Assembly: GCA_016933315.1 (NCBI GenBank)
Contig: JAFGBE010000099.1
Coordinates: forward strand, 1 to 12,961
DNA length: 12,961 nucleotides
Origin: Candidatus Auribacterota bacterium
GTDB taxonomy: Bacteria; Auribacterota; UBA6266
Direction of reading: 5' to 3'
In this document: piece after piece, positions 1 through 7,955 of the stretch
Layout: each line of letters opens with the position of its first letter
Position numbering within the stretch: the stretch's first letter is position 1
Position numbers and translations under genes: made by a program
Notes under the pieces: model-generated
What the model was told of the DNA's origin: nothing
Seen by the model: the letters and a program-made list of their open reading frames with translations, nothing else
The model's database searches: none

Positions 1-1356
1 GCAAAAAAAATCTTATCAATGGCCAACCTGTTAATCATCAGGTTAAAAGGGGACGGGGATGAAGGGGGAAGGAAAATAATTTATTCGTGCGCCCTGAAAT
101 TCATGGAGCCGCTTCTCGATGAAACGCATGGACGCGAAACAATCTATTATCTGCGGCCGGTTTTTTCTTTGAAAGCCTTCAGGATGGGATTAAAAAAATC
201 TGCCAGCCGTTTACTGCATGTGCTGCCGGAATATTTCCTGTCTTTCCGTGAGATTCTTTCCCTGCGGTCGAAAGTGAACCCGAAAAAGATTTCCGCCGAA
301 GTCGACAATTACTTTAAAAAAACAGGAGGCTTGAATTATAACGGTTTTGACTTGTGGAGGATATGCGGCCCCGACGTAAGCGCTTTTTTGAAAAAAGAAC
401 TTCGGGATTTTGCAAAAATGGTGTCGGGACTCAATAAAATGATAGAATCCGTGAATCCCGGTCTTCTGATAAACGATGAAGACACTACCCCTTTTAATAA
501 AGCATTGGTTGAATGCGCGAAGAAAAAAGGTATCCCTTCTATACAGATGAATCACGGCATACTGGGACACCATCTTTTGAAAGTGCCGATAAACTCAGAT
601 GTCATAGCAGTTTTTGGCGAAAGCTCGCTCAAAAGGCTTGTCGGATGGGGTGTTGAGAAGGGGAAAATAGCGCTTACAGGAGCGCCGTGTTACTCTAAAA
701 TTTCCGCGCGGACCGGCAAGCATGATATTAAAAATAAATTATGTTCAGAATTTGGCTTGGGCCAGGATACAAAGTTGGTTATGCTTGCATCATCTCCTTT
801 CAGGACCGAAGAAAGGTCCGATTTTATAGATACTTTTCTGATTCCGGATAATATTAAAAAAGTGATCCTTATAGCTGCGAGGGCTCTGCACTATGTAAAA
901 AATGCAAAGCTTATCATAAAATTGCACCCGAGGGAGCAAAACGAGTGGTTTACACATAATCTGCTGAGGAAACATGACCTCGATAAAGACGTCATCATTT
1001 TGAAAAACCACAATATTTTTGATTTATTGCATGCCAGCGACCTCATATTGTCTTACGGGACGACCGTGTTTCTTGAGGCCCTGCTTGTTAAAAAACCGGT
1101 ATTGATTTTTGACGACAGGAATAAAAAGTTCCTTAATTTCCTGAGTGACGATTATCTTGACCTGCTGGATGATAAGGGGTCAATCCGCAGAATAAGAAAA
1201 CTCCTGCAGGATTCGCGTGAGCGCGAGAATAGGCTCCGAAGACAGGAAAAAGAGCTTTTGTGGCATTTTATAAATAAAAATGAGGATTCAGTCGAAAGGT
1301 TTCACAAGCTGTGCGACGGCATGCTGGCAGGTGCTGCGGAAAGGAAAGCGGAATAG
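1..1356 (+). CDS. GT-B-type glycosyl-/glycerophospho-transferase, 5'-partial
   Basis: This looks like a cytoplasmic GT-B-fold transferase of the broad capsule / CDP-glycerol glycerophosphotransferase-like kind, acting on a surface glycan. The frame stays open to base 1 and the first ATG (19) has no ribosome binding site, so the true start is probably upstream. Counting from that ATG (445 residues): an acidic DEDTTPFNKA segment lies at 153-162. The inter-domain QMNHG is at 176-180, with a histidine typical of this fold. The C-terminal half carries KLHPRE (301-306) and SYGTTVFLEA (345-354), the usual donor-site pattern of the group. No signal peptide or membrane helix is visible. The flippase gene starts 17 nt after the stop. 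The sugar or alditol-phosphate donor cannot be read from sequence; a 2-epimerase-like GT-B enzyme is an alternative. Confidence 0.7.
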   Translation, partial: AKKILSMANLLIIRLKGDGDEGGRKIIYSCALKFMEPLLDETHGRETIYYLRPVFSLKAFRMGLKKSASRLLHVLPEYFLSFREILSLRSKVNPKKISAEVDNYFKKTGGLNYNGFDLWRICGPDVSAFLKKELRDFAKMVSGLNKMIESVNPGLLINDEDTTPFNKALVECAKKKGIPSIQMNHGILGHHLLKVPINSDVIAVFGESSLKRLVGWGVEKGKIALTGAPCYSKISARTGKHDIKNKLCSEFGLGQDTKLVMLASSPFRTEERSDFIDTFLIPDNIKKVILIAARALHYVKNAKLIIKLHPREQNEWFTHNLLRKHDLDKDVIILKNHNIFDLLHASDLILSYGTTVFLEALLVKKPVLIFDDRNKKFLNFLSDDYLDLLDDKGSIRRIRKLLQDSRERENRLRRQEKELLWHFINKNEDSVERFHKLCDGMLAGAAERKAE

Positions 1357-1373
1357 CTGCGGTTAGTAATCCT

Positions 1374-2867
1374 ATGAACCTGAAAAAGAAAACTATTATA
1401 TCGAATATTTTTCAATACGCGTCCGCGCAGTATTTTTCTCAATTCATCGGTTTCTTCACCGCGGTATTTATAAGGCGCTTCCTGGGCCCGGTTTATATGG
1501 GTATATGGAGTATGCTGAAAGTAATAATGGGATATTCCACATATACGAGCCTGGGAGTCACATCGACAGTCCCTTACAAGCTGCCTATCCTGAAAGGGCA
1601 AGGCAAGACGGAAGAGATTAACGCTCTCGTAAGCGTTGTATTCAATTTTGTCACCGTTACGACGTTTTTATGCTCCATAGGCGTAGTAATATATGCCCTG
1701 TTTTTCGGGAGGAGCTTATCCAGAGAAATTTTCATCGGCCTACTGGCTTTATCGGTCATTCTGATATCACAGCGCGTGTACACGTATTATATGATACTTT
1801 TGAGGGCGCACAGGGATTTCGGCGTATTGAGCAAATCCATTATTTTCGATGCGATTGTCAATCTCGGCCTGATTTTATTGGTGGTCAGCAGGTTCCAACT
1901 GTATGGTTTTTATGTGATAGTTATAATCATGCCTGTCCTGAACGTGTTGTTTATAAGAAGGTATGTAACCTATGACCTGAGGTTTTCTTTCGATTTCAGG
2001 GGGCTTGTATATTATATTAAATACGGGTTTCCTCTTTTTATCAACGGCATTTTATACCAGATTCTGCACAGCATAGACAGGATTATGATTGCCGCCATGC
2101 TTGGATTGGAACAACTGGGGTTTTATTCCATTGCGCTGATGACGGAAAGTTACGGCACAGGCATTGCCAAGAATTTTATTATAGTCATACAGCCGCATTT
2201 CCTGGAGGATTTCGGCTCAAACGGCATGGAAAAATCTTCAAGGCATGTTATTTTTTACTCCCAGGTCACGGCATATTTTATGGCTATATTGATGTCCCTG
2301 TTCTTTATCTGCGCGCCTATCTTCATACAGTACGCCCTTCCCGCTTTTATCCCGGGCATCGGCGCGTTAAAAATCTTTCTTCTGTCCATATTCTTTCTGA
2401 CCATATCTCCGTATTCGAATAATTTCCTGGTAGCTCTGGAAAAACAGGCGAAGCTTATACCTATAACCGCTTTGTCGATACTGTTGAATATAGCCCTTAA
2501 TTATGTGTTGATTAAAAAGGGTTACGGGATAAACGGCGCTGCTTTCGCCACCTCTATATCGGCGTTTATAGCCTTCTGCGTGGTCTCGGTATATGCGCTT
2601 AAGCATTGCGAAAGCAATTTAACCGTTGTGAAATTCTTCGTTAAAATATTATTTCCCCTGTTTTACTGTTTCTTGTGCCTGGTTGCCGAAGAACATCTTA
2701 TAATTCTGCAAAACTTCTTTTTAGAGACTGTCCTGAGGGCGGCGGTATTCATTTTCCTTGCGGCGCCTTTAGTCCTGTATATTAATAAAAAAACCGGTGT
2801 GATCAGGATTTTATGGGAAATACTAAGGGATAAGTTAAGTCAGGCGAAGAGACCGGCCGGGAAATAG
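1374..2867 (+). CDS. MOP-superfamily polysaccharide flippase (Wzx-like)
   Basis: An integral membrane protein of 497 residues, close to the usual size of Wzx/polysaccharide-transport proteins, with hydrophobic helices throughout. Family-like signatures are the N-terminal RRFLGPVYMGIW (34-45) and the middle segment 215-252 with SIDRIMIAAMLG followed by LGFYSIA, where this family typically has an Asp in a membrane helix. It probably flips an undecaprenyl-diphosphate-linked glycan from the cytoplasmic to the outer face of the inner membrane. I chose the ATG at 1374 (MNLKKKT) because it gives a normal positively charged N-terminus; the longer frame from 1311 would run 46 nt into the preceding gene. 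The Shine-Dalgarno is weak, suggesting coupling to the upstream gene. No Wzy-type polymerase is recognised in the window. The class is fairly sure; the substrate is unknown. Confidence 0.85.
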   Translation: MNLKKKTIISNIFQYASAQYFSQFIGFFTAVFIRRFLGPVYMGIWSMLKVIMGYSTYTSLGVTSTVPYKLPILKGQGKTEEINALVSVVFNFVTVTTFLCSIGVVIYALFFGRSLSREIFIGLLALSVILISQRVYTYYMILLRAHRDFGVLSKSIIFDAIVNLGLILLVVSRFQLYGFYVIVIIMPVLNVLFIRRYVTYDLRFSFDFRGLVYYIKYGFPLFINGILYQILHSIDRIMIAAMLGLEQLGFYSIALMTESYGTGIAKNFIIVIQPHFLEDFGSNGMEKSSRHVIFYSQVTAYFMAILMSLFFICAPIFIQYALPAFIPGIGALKIFLLSIFFLTISPYSNNFLVALEKQAKLIPITALSILLNIALNYVLIKKGYGINGAAFATSISAFIAFCVVSVYALKHCESNLTVVKFFVKILFPLFYCFLCLVAEEHLIILQNFFLETVLRAAVFIFLAAPLVLYINKKTGVIRILWEILRDKLSQAKRPAGK

Positions 2868-2894
2868 AAAATATATGATATATATACTGTTTTT

Positions 2895-2903
2895 TGTTAG
2901 AAT
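2895..2903 (+). promoter_or_regulatory. Possible extended -10 promoter element
   Basis: TGTTAGAAT matches the TGn-TANAAT extended -10 pattern. It lies in an AT-rich stretch after the flippase gene and about 70 nt before the next start. No convincing -35 box is present. Transcription starting near 2910 would place the GC hairpin at 2931-2950 in the leader of the GT2 gene. Weak, by pattern only. Confidence 0.3.
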
Positions 2904-2930
2904 CAATAAAGATTCCGATGCTTGAAAGCC

Positions 2931-2950
2931 CCGGCCGGGAAACCGGCCGG
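2931..2950 (+). promoter_or_regulatory. GC-only hairpin with GAAA tetraloop in GT2 leader
   Basis: CCGGCCGG, then GAAA, then CCGGCCGG forms a perfect 8-bp stem of G-C pairs only, closed by a GNRA-type loop. No T-run follows on either strand, so it is not a standard rho-independent terminator. It ends 7 nt before the AAAGGAAA ribosome binding site of the next gene. A direct copy of its left half plus loop (CCGGCCGGGAAA) also sits at 2853-2864, inside the end of the flippase gene. Role unknown: a leader structure, a processing signal, or a small repeat element. Confidence 0.55.
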
Positions 2951-2971
2951 CATAGAGAAAGGAAACAATAA

Positions 2972-3700
2972 TTGAAGATCTCAATCATTATACCGGCGTA
3001 TAACGAGGGAAATTCAATTAAATCCGCCATAAAGGTTATAGATGAATTCCTTAAGGCGGGGGCTGAAAACTACGAGATTATAGTTGTGGACGATGGCAGC
3101 AAAGATAAGTCGACGCAGCTGGTCCAGCAATTGGCGGGAAAGAATGATAAAATTATTTTGCTTAAGAACGGGGCAAACAGGGGCAAGGGATATTCCGTAA
3201 AAAGGGGCATGCTTCAGGCAACAGGGGATATAAGGGTTTTTGCCGATGCGGATATGTCGACTCCGATAGAGACATTGACCGGTATGATTGAATTTGTAAA
3301 GAATGGTTACGATGTTGTTATAGGTTCGAGGAGAACGCAGGGGGCTGTTATTGAAATAAGGCAGAACTTCCTGCGCGAGAACATGGGCAGGGTGTTCAAT
3401 ATGCTTGTCAGGCTGATAGTGCTGCGCGGATTCAGTGATACCCAATGCGGGTTCAAGCTTTTTACGAAAAAAGCCGCGGAAAATATATTTAAACTTCAGA
3501 AATTCGACAATTTTGTCTTCGATGTGGAGATATTATATATAGCTAAAAAACTTGGCTTTAAGATAATCGAGGCTCCTGTAAAATGGTATAATTCCACCGA
3601 TTCGAAAGTCAGGCCTTTCAGGGATTCCCTGTCCATGTTCCTTGATCTTTTTAAGATAAGGTTTTTCCATAGGAAAATCAGGAAGATGGCTGATGCCTAA
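2972..3700 (+). CDS. Polyprenyl-phosphate glycosyltransferase, GT2 (ALG5-like)
   Basis: A family-2 GT-A glycosyltransferase of 242 residues, probably transferring a hexose from a nucleotide sugar to polyprenyl phosphate at the cytoplasmic face of the membrane. Visible motifs: ISIIIPAYNEG near the N-terminus, VVDDGS (38-43), the metal-binding DADMSTP (92-98), IGSRR (117-121), DTQCGFKLF (156-164) and FDVEILY (183-189). DTQCGFK and the VKWYNS...SKVRP tail are typical of dolichyl-phosphate glucosyltransferase (ALG5) relatives. The start is TTG, backed by AAAGGAAA at 2958-2965, 8 nt upstream, and by the motif beginning right at the N-terminus. No membrane anchor is obvious. It overlaps the GT-C gene by 8 nt, which suggests that it supplies that enzyme's lipid-linked donor. 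The sugar is not determinable. Confidence 0.88.
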   Translation: MKISIIIPAYNEGNSIKSAIKVIDEFLKAGAENYEIIVVDDGSKDKSTQLVQQLAGKNDKIILLKNGANRGKGYSVKRGMLQATGDIRVFADADMSTPIETLTGMIEFVKNGYDVVIGSRRTQGAVIEIRQNFLRENMGRVFNMLVRLIVLRGFSDTQCGFKLFTKKAAENIFKLQKFDNFVFDVEILYIAKKLGFKIIEAPVKWYNSTDSKVRPFRDSLSMFLDLFKIRFFHRKIRKMADA

Positions 3701-5432
3701 AAGAACAGTGATATTCCTGTTTATCGGATTGCTTGCCGTCACGCTGAGAATTTGGGGGCTTGGCTTCGGACTTCCCGACATTTTGCATGCGGATGAACCC
3801 ATAATTGTCAATAAAGCAATGGCATTCGGGGCGGGGGACTTTAACCCGCACTGGTTTCTGATACCTCCTTTGACGTCATATATACTTTTTCTTTTGTACG
3901 GCCTGTTCTTTCTGGCAGGGCATATAGCAGGGTTTTTCCCGTCCACGGGGGATTTCACGTCATTGTACCTGGCGGATCCGACATATTTTTACCTGATAGG
4001 CAGGTTTTTCCTCGGCGTTGTCCCATCGCTGATCTCCGTAATGATGACATATAAAATCGCGAAAGAGATATCCGAAAATGAGGATATCTCGGCTGCTGCG
4101 GCTTTTTTTCTTTCAGTAAATTTCCTGTTTGTCAGGGATTCCCACTACATATATGCGGATATGCCCAGAGTAGCCGCGATGTTATGCGCCTTATTCTACT
4201 ATGTGAGAATATCAAAAAGGGACGAAACAAAAGACTATATATCGGCAGCTTTTTTTACAGGGCTTGCGATAGCTTTTAAATATAATTCAGCCCTTTTGAT
4301 TTTTCCTTTCTTTGCCGCTTTCTCGGCCGGCGCGGCGTCGGTGGGGAGATTGAGGAAAATCTTTGTTTTTTCGCTTGTAATGTCTGCCGTTTATATTGCC
4401 TTAAACCCGTTTTCCCTTATAGATTTCGGGACTTTCATAACTGATTTCAGGAACCAGTCATCGCAAATGTCTGCGCAGGGGATTACACATCATATTTATT
4501 ATTCTCTTGTTAACGGGATGTCGATTACGCTTTTTACATGTTCCGTGCTTGGGATAATAAAGGAAGTGAGCCTCAAAAATAGGGCTGTGCCTGTTCTGGC
4601 GGTGTTCATAGCGGCTGAATATGCCGCTCTGGTTTTTTTCAGCCAGCCGCATGCCAGGTATGTCCTTCCGCTGATACCCGCCCTGTGTTATTTTGCGGCT
4701 TCTTTCGTTTACAGCCTTTCGGCGGTGCTGTCAAGGCGCGGCAGAAGCAGACTCTGGTTTATCCTGATATGCCTGGTTATGTCGTTATCGACTATTATCA
4801 AAACCTGCTATTCCGACTATCTTTTCTCAGCCGGCGACACGCGTAAAGATGCAGAAAAATGGGTAGAAAGAAATATACCGGGAGGCCAGAAAATCGCGCT
4901 CGATCATACGTTTTTCGGACCCAGGCTTCTGCCCGACGAAAGCCAGATACGGCAGAAAATTGCCCTGGCTGAGCAGGAAAAAATGCCGGCCGCAAGGTTA
5001 CTTAAGTTGCGTGAGATGCTGAAGATGTCCGAGAAAAACAAGGGCTATAAGCTGTATTTCTTAAAAGATGATCCGTCCGATAAAGGGGAGTTTTTGTTTG
5101 CCAGGCCGCAGATACCATTCAGTTATGATTATCTGCTGGATAATAATATCAGGTTTGTTATCATCAGCAGGGTTAACCGGGATTATAAACATGATGATTT
5201 TATCAGGAAAATAGAGGAAAGCGCAGACCTTATAGCCGAATTTAATCCATACAGGGATACGAGCAGGAAATATTCGTCGAACAGATATGTCATGACGGGC
5301 GGGCCTTTTCTTGACAATGAGGTTTATTTGAGGAATAAAACTGGATATACTATTCAGATATATGAACTTGACCCTGACAGGAAGTCGGGTAATATTTCAA
5401 GGCGGATAAAACGAAGAAGTCTGGAGAGGTAG
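3693..5432 (+). CDS. PMT/ArnT-like GT-C membrane glycosyltransferase
   Basis: A 579-residue membrane protein resembling GT39/GT83-type (PMT_2) transferases, which take a sugar from a polyprenyl-phosphate donor and transfer it outside the cytoplasm. The first helix is followed by HADEP (32-36); the Asp-Glu pair in the first outer loop is the expected catalytic/metal site of this group. Further family-like stretches are FYLIGRFFLG and GLAIAFKYNSALLIFPF. Helices continue to about residue 375. The remaining 200 residues are hydrophilic, a C-terminal soluble domain probably on the outer face. The start is the ATG at 3693, with AGGAAG at 3680-3685; it overlaps the preceding GT2 by 8 nt, and the next GT2 follows after 2 nt. 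The acceptor (lipid A-like lipid, protein or glycan) is unknown. Confidence 0.82.
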   Translation: MPKRTVIFLFIGLLAVTLRIWGLGFGLPDILHADEPIIVNKAMAFGAGDFNPHWFLIPPLTSYILFLLYGLFFLAGHIAGFFPSTGDFTSLYLADPTYFYLIGRFFLGVVPSLISVMMTYKIAKEISENEDISAAAAFFLSVNFLFVRDSHYIYADMPRVAAMLCALFYYVRISKRDETKDYISAAFFTGLAIAFKYNSALLIFPFFAAFSAGAASVGRLRKIFVFSLVMSAVYIALNPFSLIDFGTFITDFRNQSSQMSAQGITHHIYYSLVNGMSITLFTCSVLGIIKEVSLKNRAVPVLAVFIAAEYAALVFFSQPHARYVLPLIPALCYFAASFVYSLSAVLSRRGRSRLWFILICLVMSLSTIIKTCYSDYLFSAGDTRKDAEKWVERNIPGGQKIALDHTFFGPRLLPDESQIRQKIALAEQEKMPAARLLKLREMLKMSEKNKGYKLYFLKDDPSDKGEFLFARPQIPFSYDYLLDNNIRFVIISRVNRDYKHDDFIRKIEESADLIAEFNPYRDTSRKYSSNRYVMTGGPFLDNEVYLRNKTGYTIQIYELDPDRKSGNISRRIKRRSLER

Positions 5433-5434
5433 AA

Positions 5435-6295
5435 ATGGAAGATAAAATAACAATACTGATCCCGGTTTACAATGAGAAGGATGCTTTGCCCAGAGTCATA
5501 GATAATTTGAAGGATGTATTGAAAAAATCCGGAAGGCAAGGGGATATCCTGGTTGTTGATGACGGTTCAACCGACGATTCGGCGGCGATAGCTGAATCAA
5601 AGGGAGCGAAAGTGATAAGGCATGAGAAAAATCTCGGTACCGGCGCTGCCAGGACTACAGGTGTCAAAGCCTCTGAGAACGAGATAATAGTGATGATAGA
5701 CGGGGATTGCACCTATCCTGAGGAAGCTATACCCGATATGGTCGCTATGATGGGAAAAAGCGATATGGTCATAGGTTCGAGAAGAGCGGAAAAAGGGACT
5801 TTAAAGATATTAAGGACCCCCGCGAAAATGTTCATAAAAAAGCTAGCCGAATACCTGGTCAACGATAAAATACCGGATCTCAATTCCGGTTTGAGGGTGT
5901 TGAAGAAATCACTTGTGTTAAAATACCTGAAATACCTGCCGTCTACGCATTCGTGGGTAAGCACAATAACATTGGTGCTGCTCTCAAAGGGATATAAAGT
6001 GGGGTATTTTCCGATAGAGTATCATCCAAGGGTAGGGAGATCCACTTTCCATCCCCTGAAGGACTCATATAATTACCTGTCTCTTGTGATAAGGACGATT
6101 ATGTATTTTAACCCGCTTCGTTTTTTTCTCCCGATCTCGACTTTTATTTTTCTGGCCGGTGTTGTTAAGTCATTGGTTGATTTTGCTTATACACATAGCG
6201 TCCAGGAGTCGGATATAATTATCTTTTCAACTGCCGTGATTGTATTTGCCATCGGGCTGCTCGCCGACCTGATAGTGATGATGCATAAGGAGTGA
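5435..6295 (+). CDS. DPM-like GT2 glycosyltransferase with two C-terminal membrane helices
   Basis: A 286-residue GT2 enzyme of the polyprenyl-phosphate mannose/glucose synthase type. Motifs: ITILIPVYNE (5-14), VVDDGSTDD (40-48), DGDCTYP (89-95) as the metal-binding region, IGSRR (113-117), and PDLNSGLRVLKK (147-158), where DLNSGLR is characteristic of this branch. Two hydrophobic helices follow the catalytic domain (about 229-250 and 262-282), so it is membrane-anchored. GGAGAGG at 5423-5429 is a clear ribosome binding site, embedded in the end of the GT-C gene. The 2-nt gap argues for one operon with the two preceding genes. It likely makes a second lipid-linked sugar. The 7-bp repeat array begins 5 nt after its stop codon. 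The class is firm; donor and acceptor are inferred. Confidence 0.87.
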   Translation: MEDKITILIPVYNEKDALPRVIDNLKDVLKKSGRQGDILVVDDGSTDDSAAIAESKGAKVIRHEKNLGTGAARTTGVKASENEIIVMIDGDCTYPEEAIPDMVAMMGKSDMVIGSRRAEKGTLKILRTPAKMFIKKLAEYLVNDKIPDLNSGLRVLKKSLVLKYLKYLPSTHSWVSTITLVLLSKGYKVGYFPIEYHPRVGRSTFHPLKDSYNYLSLVIRTIMYFNPLRFFLPISTFIFLAGVVKSLVDFAYTHSVQESDIIIFSTAVIVFAIGLLADLIVMMHKE

Positions 6296-6299
6296 ATGA

Positions 6300-6362
6300 G
6301 AGACGAAAGGCGAAAGACGTGAGACGAGGGACGAAAGACGAAGGACGTAGGACGGAAGACGT
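6300..6362 (+). repeat. Nine tandem 7-bp repeats abutting a start codon
   Basis: Nine consecutive heptamers of consensus RRGACGW fill exactly 63 bp and end on the base before the ATG at 6363. In every unit position 3 is G and positions 5-6 are CG; only one unit breaks the A at position 4. The in-frame stops TGA at 6297 and TAG at 6348 show that the repeat is not part of the downstream protein. It forms the whole spacer between the DPM-like GT2 and the toroid gene. The purine-rich units, such as AGGACGG, may also serve as its ribosome binding region. Confidence 0.85.
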
Positions 6363-7955
6363 ATGGAGAAAAAAGACCTTTATCTGAAAATTGCGATGAA
6401 GCAGATTCCCCGGATTCTCACCCTGGCGGATAGGGATGTCAGCAGCCCTACATACGGGTGTTTTGACAGGGAATACTGGCATTACGGAACCGCGGACTTT
6501 CCCTGCGGGATGAGCCAGGAATTTGTGCTGCCTCTCGCGCTTGTCTACAAGCATGAATTCAGGGAAAACCCCTACTATAAACAGGAAACGGTAAAAGACC
6601 TTGTTATTGCAGGAATAGGGTTTGCGGAAAAAAGCTCTCACCGCGACGGGTCATGTGACGATTATTTTCCTTTTGAGAGGGCTTACGGAGCGACGGCATT
6701 TTCGCTTTATGCTTTTGCGGAATCATGCCGCCTCCTTGGGATTAAAGAAAACAAAACCCTGGATTTTCTCGAGAAAAGAGGCAAATGGCTTTCCTCCCAT
6801 TCCGAATCCGGGAAACTTACAAACCATCATGCCATAGCCGGTTTGGCGCTTCTCGTTTTGTGGCAGTTAACAGGAAAAAAGCATTATAGAAAAACCGCGT
6901 TAGAAAAAATAAATCTATGCCTTTCCTGGCAATCAGGTGAAGGTTGGTTTTCGGAATATGAAGGTTGTGATCCGGGATACCTTACGATGACAATCGATTT
7001 TCTTGCAAGAGCATATTCCATTACAAAAGGCAATTCATTGCTGGAATCTTTGAAGAAAGCGCTGGAATTCCTTGAATGTTTTGTTTATCCGGACGGGACC
7101 TGCGGCGGAGAATTAGGCAGCAGGGATACATATCTCTTTATGCCTCACGGCTTTGAACTGTTGGCAAAAGAGTGCCCTAAGGCAGTCGAAATCAAGACAA
7201 GATATCTTAAAGCGCTTGAGAACGGGCTGGCAACCAATTATGAGGATAACAGGATATTCGGGCATATGACATACAGCCATCTGCTCTCGTGGTTGGACTA
7301 TTGTGGTTTGAGGGGAGATTCCGGACATAGGCAATTCCGGAAAAGTTTTCCGGAAGCGGGATTATATGTTGAGAAAAAAGGCAGGTATTTTTTTGCTGTT
7401 TCCGCACCGAAGGGCGGTGTCTTTAAGGTTTTCAGAGATGAGAAACTGATACATGCCGATTCAGGTTTTCTCTGTGAATTTTCCGACGGGAAAATCAGCG
7501 TATCGAACCGCGTTTCGGCGAGGGCTCATTCCGGATCTGATCCGTGTCATATAAAAGGGATTTTCTATTATTATAAGCGCAGATTTATGTCTCCCGCAAA
7601 GCAGGTTGTCTTCCGTCTGACGCTGATTGTCCTCGGGCCCTTCCCGTGCATAAGCAAGGCGTTCCGGAAAGTTTTGCAAAAGATTCTGATTACCGGGAAA
7701 AAAGAAGCCCCTCTCTCGTTCGAAAGAAGATTTTCACTGGAAGAAGATGGATTGGTCGTCACAGATTTGCTTTTGCTGACAGGCGGTAAAACTGTCAATC
7801 GGCTTTACTCCACCACAGACAAAGTCTCAGTTTATATAGCGATGGCGGAATGCTTTAATAGGAATATGCTGATGAAGTGGCGGCAGTTTGCCGAAGATGA
7901 AGTTAAAGATTTAAATAAGGCCCGTAAACTGGAAATAACAAGGCGCTTCGAATGA
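6363..7955 (+). CDS. Uncharacterised heparinase II/III-like toroid protein
   Basis: I do not recognise a named family with certainty. The first ~320 residues read as an alpha-helical barrel of the kind seen in polysaccharide lyases and glycan-processing enzymes, with aromatic/acidic turns: FDREYWHYG (34-42), DDYFPFERAYGA (99-110), TNHHA (153-157), FSEYEGCDPGYL (196-207) and SRDTYLFMPHG (253-263). Residues ~330-530 look beta-rich (GLYVEKKGRYFFAVSAPKGG near 333-352), as in heparinase II/III-like proteins. A hydrophobic patch at 413-443 could touch the membrane. No signal peptide is visible, so it appears cytoplasmic, which is odd for a lyase. The ATG at 6363 directly follows the heptamer repeat; an internal Met12 is a less likely start. 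The stop overlaps the next start (ATGA). Function could be glycan cleavage, epimerisation or binding. Confidence 0.6.
   Translation: MEKKDLYLKIAMKQIPRILTLADRDVSSPTYGCFDREYWHYGTADFPCGMSQEFVLPLALVYKHEFRENPYYKQETVKDLVIAGIGFAEKSSHRDGSCDDYFPFERAYGATAFSLYAFAESCRLLGIKENKTLDFLEKRGKWLSSHSESGKLTNHHAIAGLALLVLWQLTGKKHYRKTALEKINLCLSWQSGEGWFSEYEGCDPGYLTMTIDFLARAYSITKGNSLLESLKKALEFLECFVYPDGTCGGELGSRDTYLFMPHGFELLAKECPKAVEIKTRYLKALENGLATNYEDNRIFGHMTYSHLLSWLDYCGLRGDSGHRQFRKSFPEAGLYVEKKGRYFFAVSAPKGGVFKVFRDEKLIHADSGFLCEFSDGKISVSNRVSARAHSGSDPCHIKGIFYYYKRRFMSPAKQVVFRLTLIVLGPFPCISKAFRKVLQKILITGKKEAPLSFERRFSLEEDGLVVTDLLLLTGGKTVNRLYSTTDKVSVYIAMAECFNRNMLMKWRQFAEDEVKDLNKARKLEITRRFE

Noticed and set aside
1311..1373. 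Longer N-terminus for the flippase
   Set aside because: The extension is Cys/Arg/Gly-rich, overlaps the previous gene and does not resemble flippase N-termini; ATG 1374 fits better.
2868..2900. Terminator after the flippase gene (ATATAT palindrome then T-run)
   Set aside because: The stem is only A-T pairs with almost no loop and is too weak to support termination.
6219..6641. Minus-strand frame of 140 codons with Ser/Phe/Arg repeats
   Set aside because: It reads through the antisense of the heptamer array and two real genes; the repetitive peptide comes from the DNA repeat.
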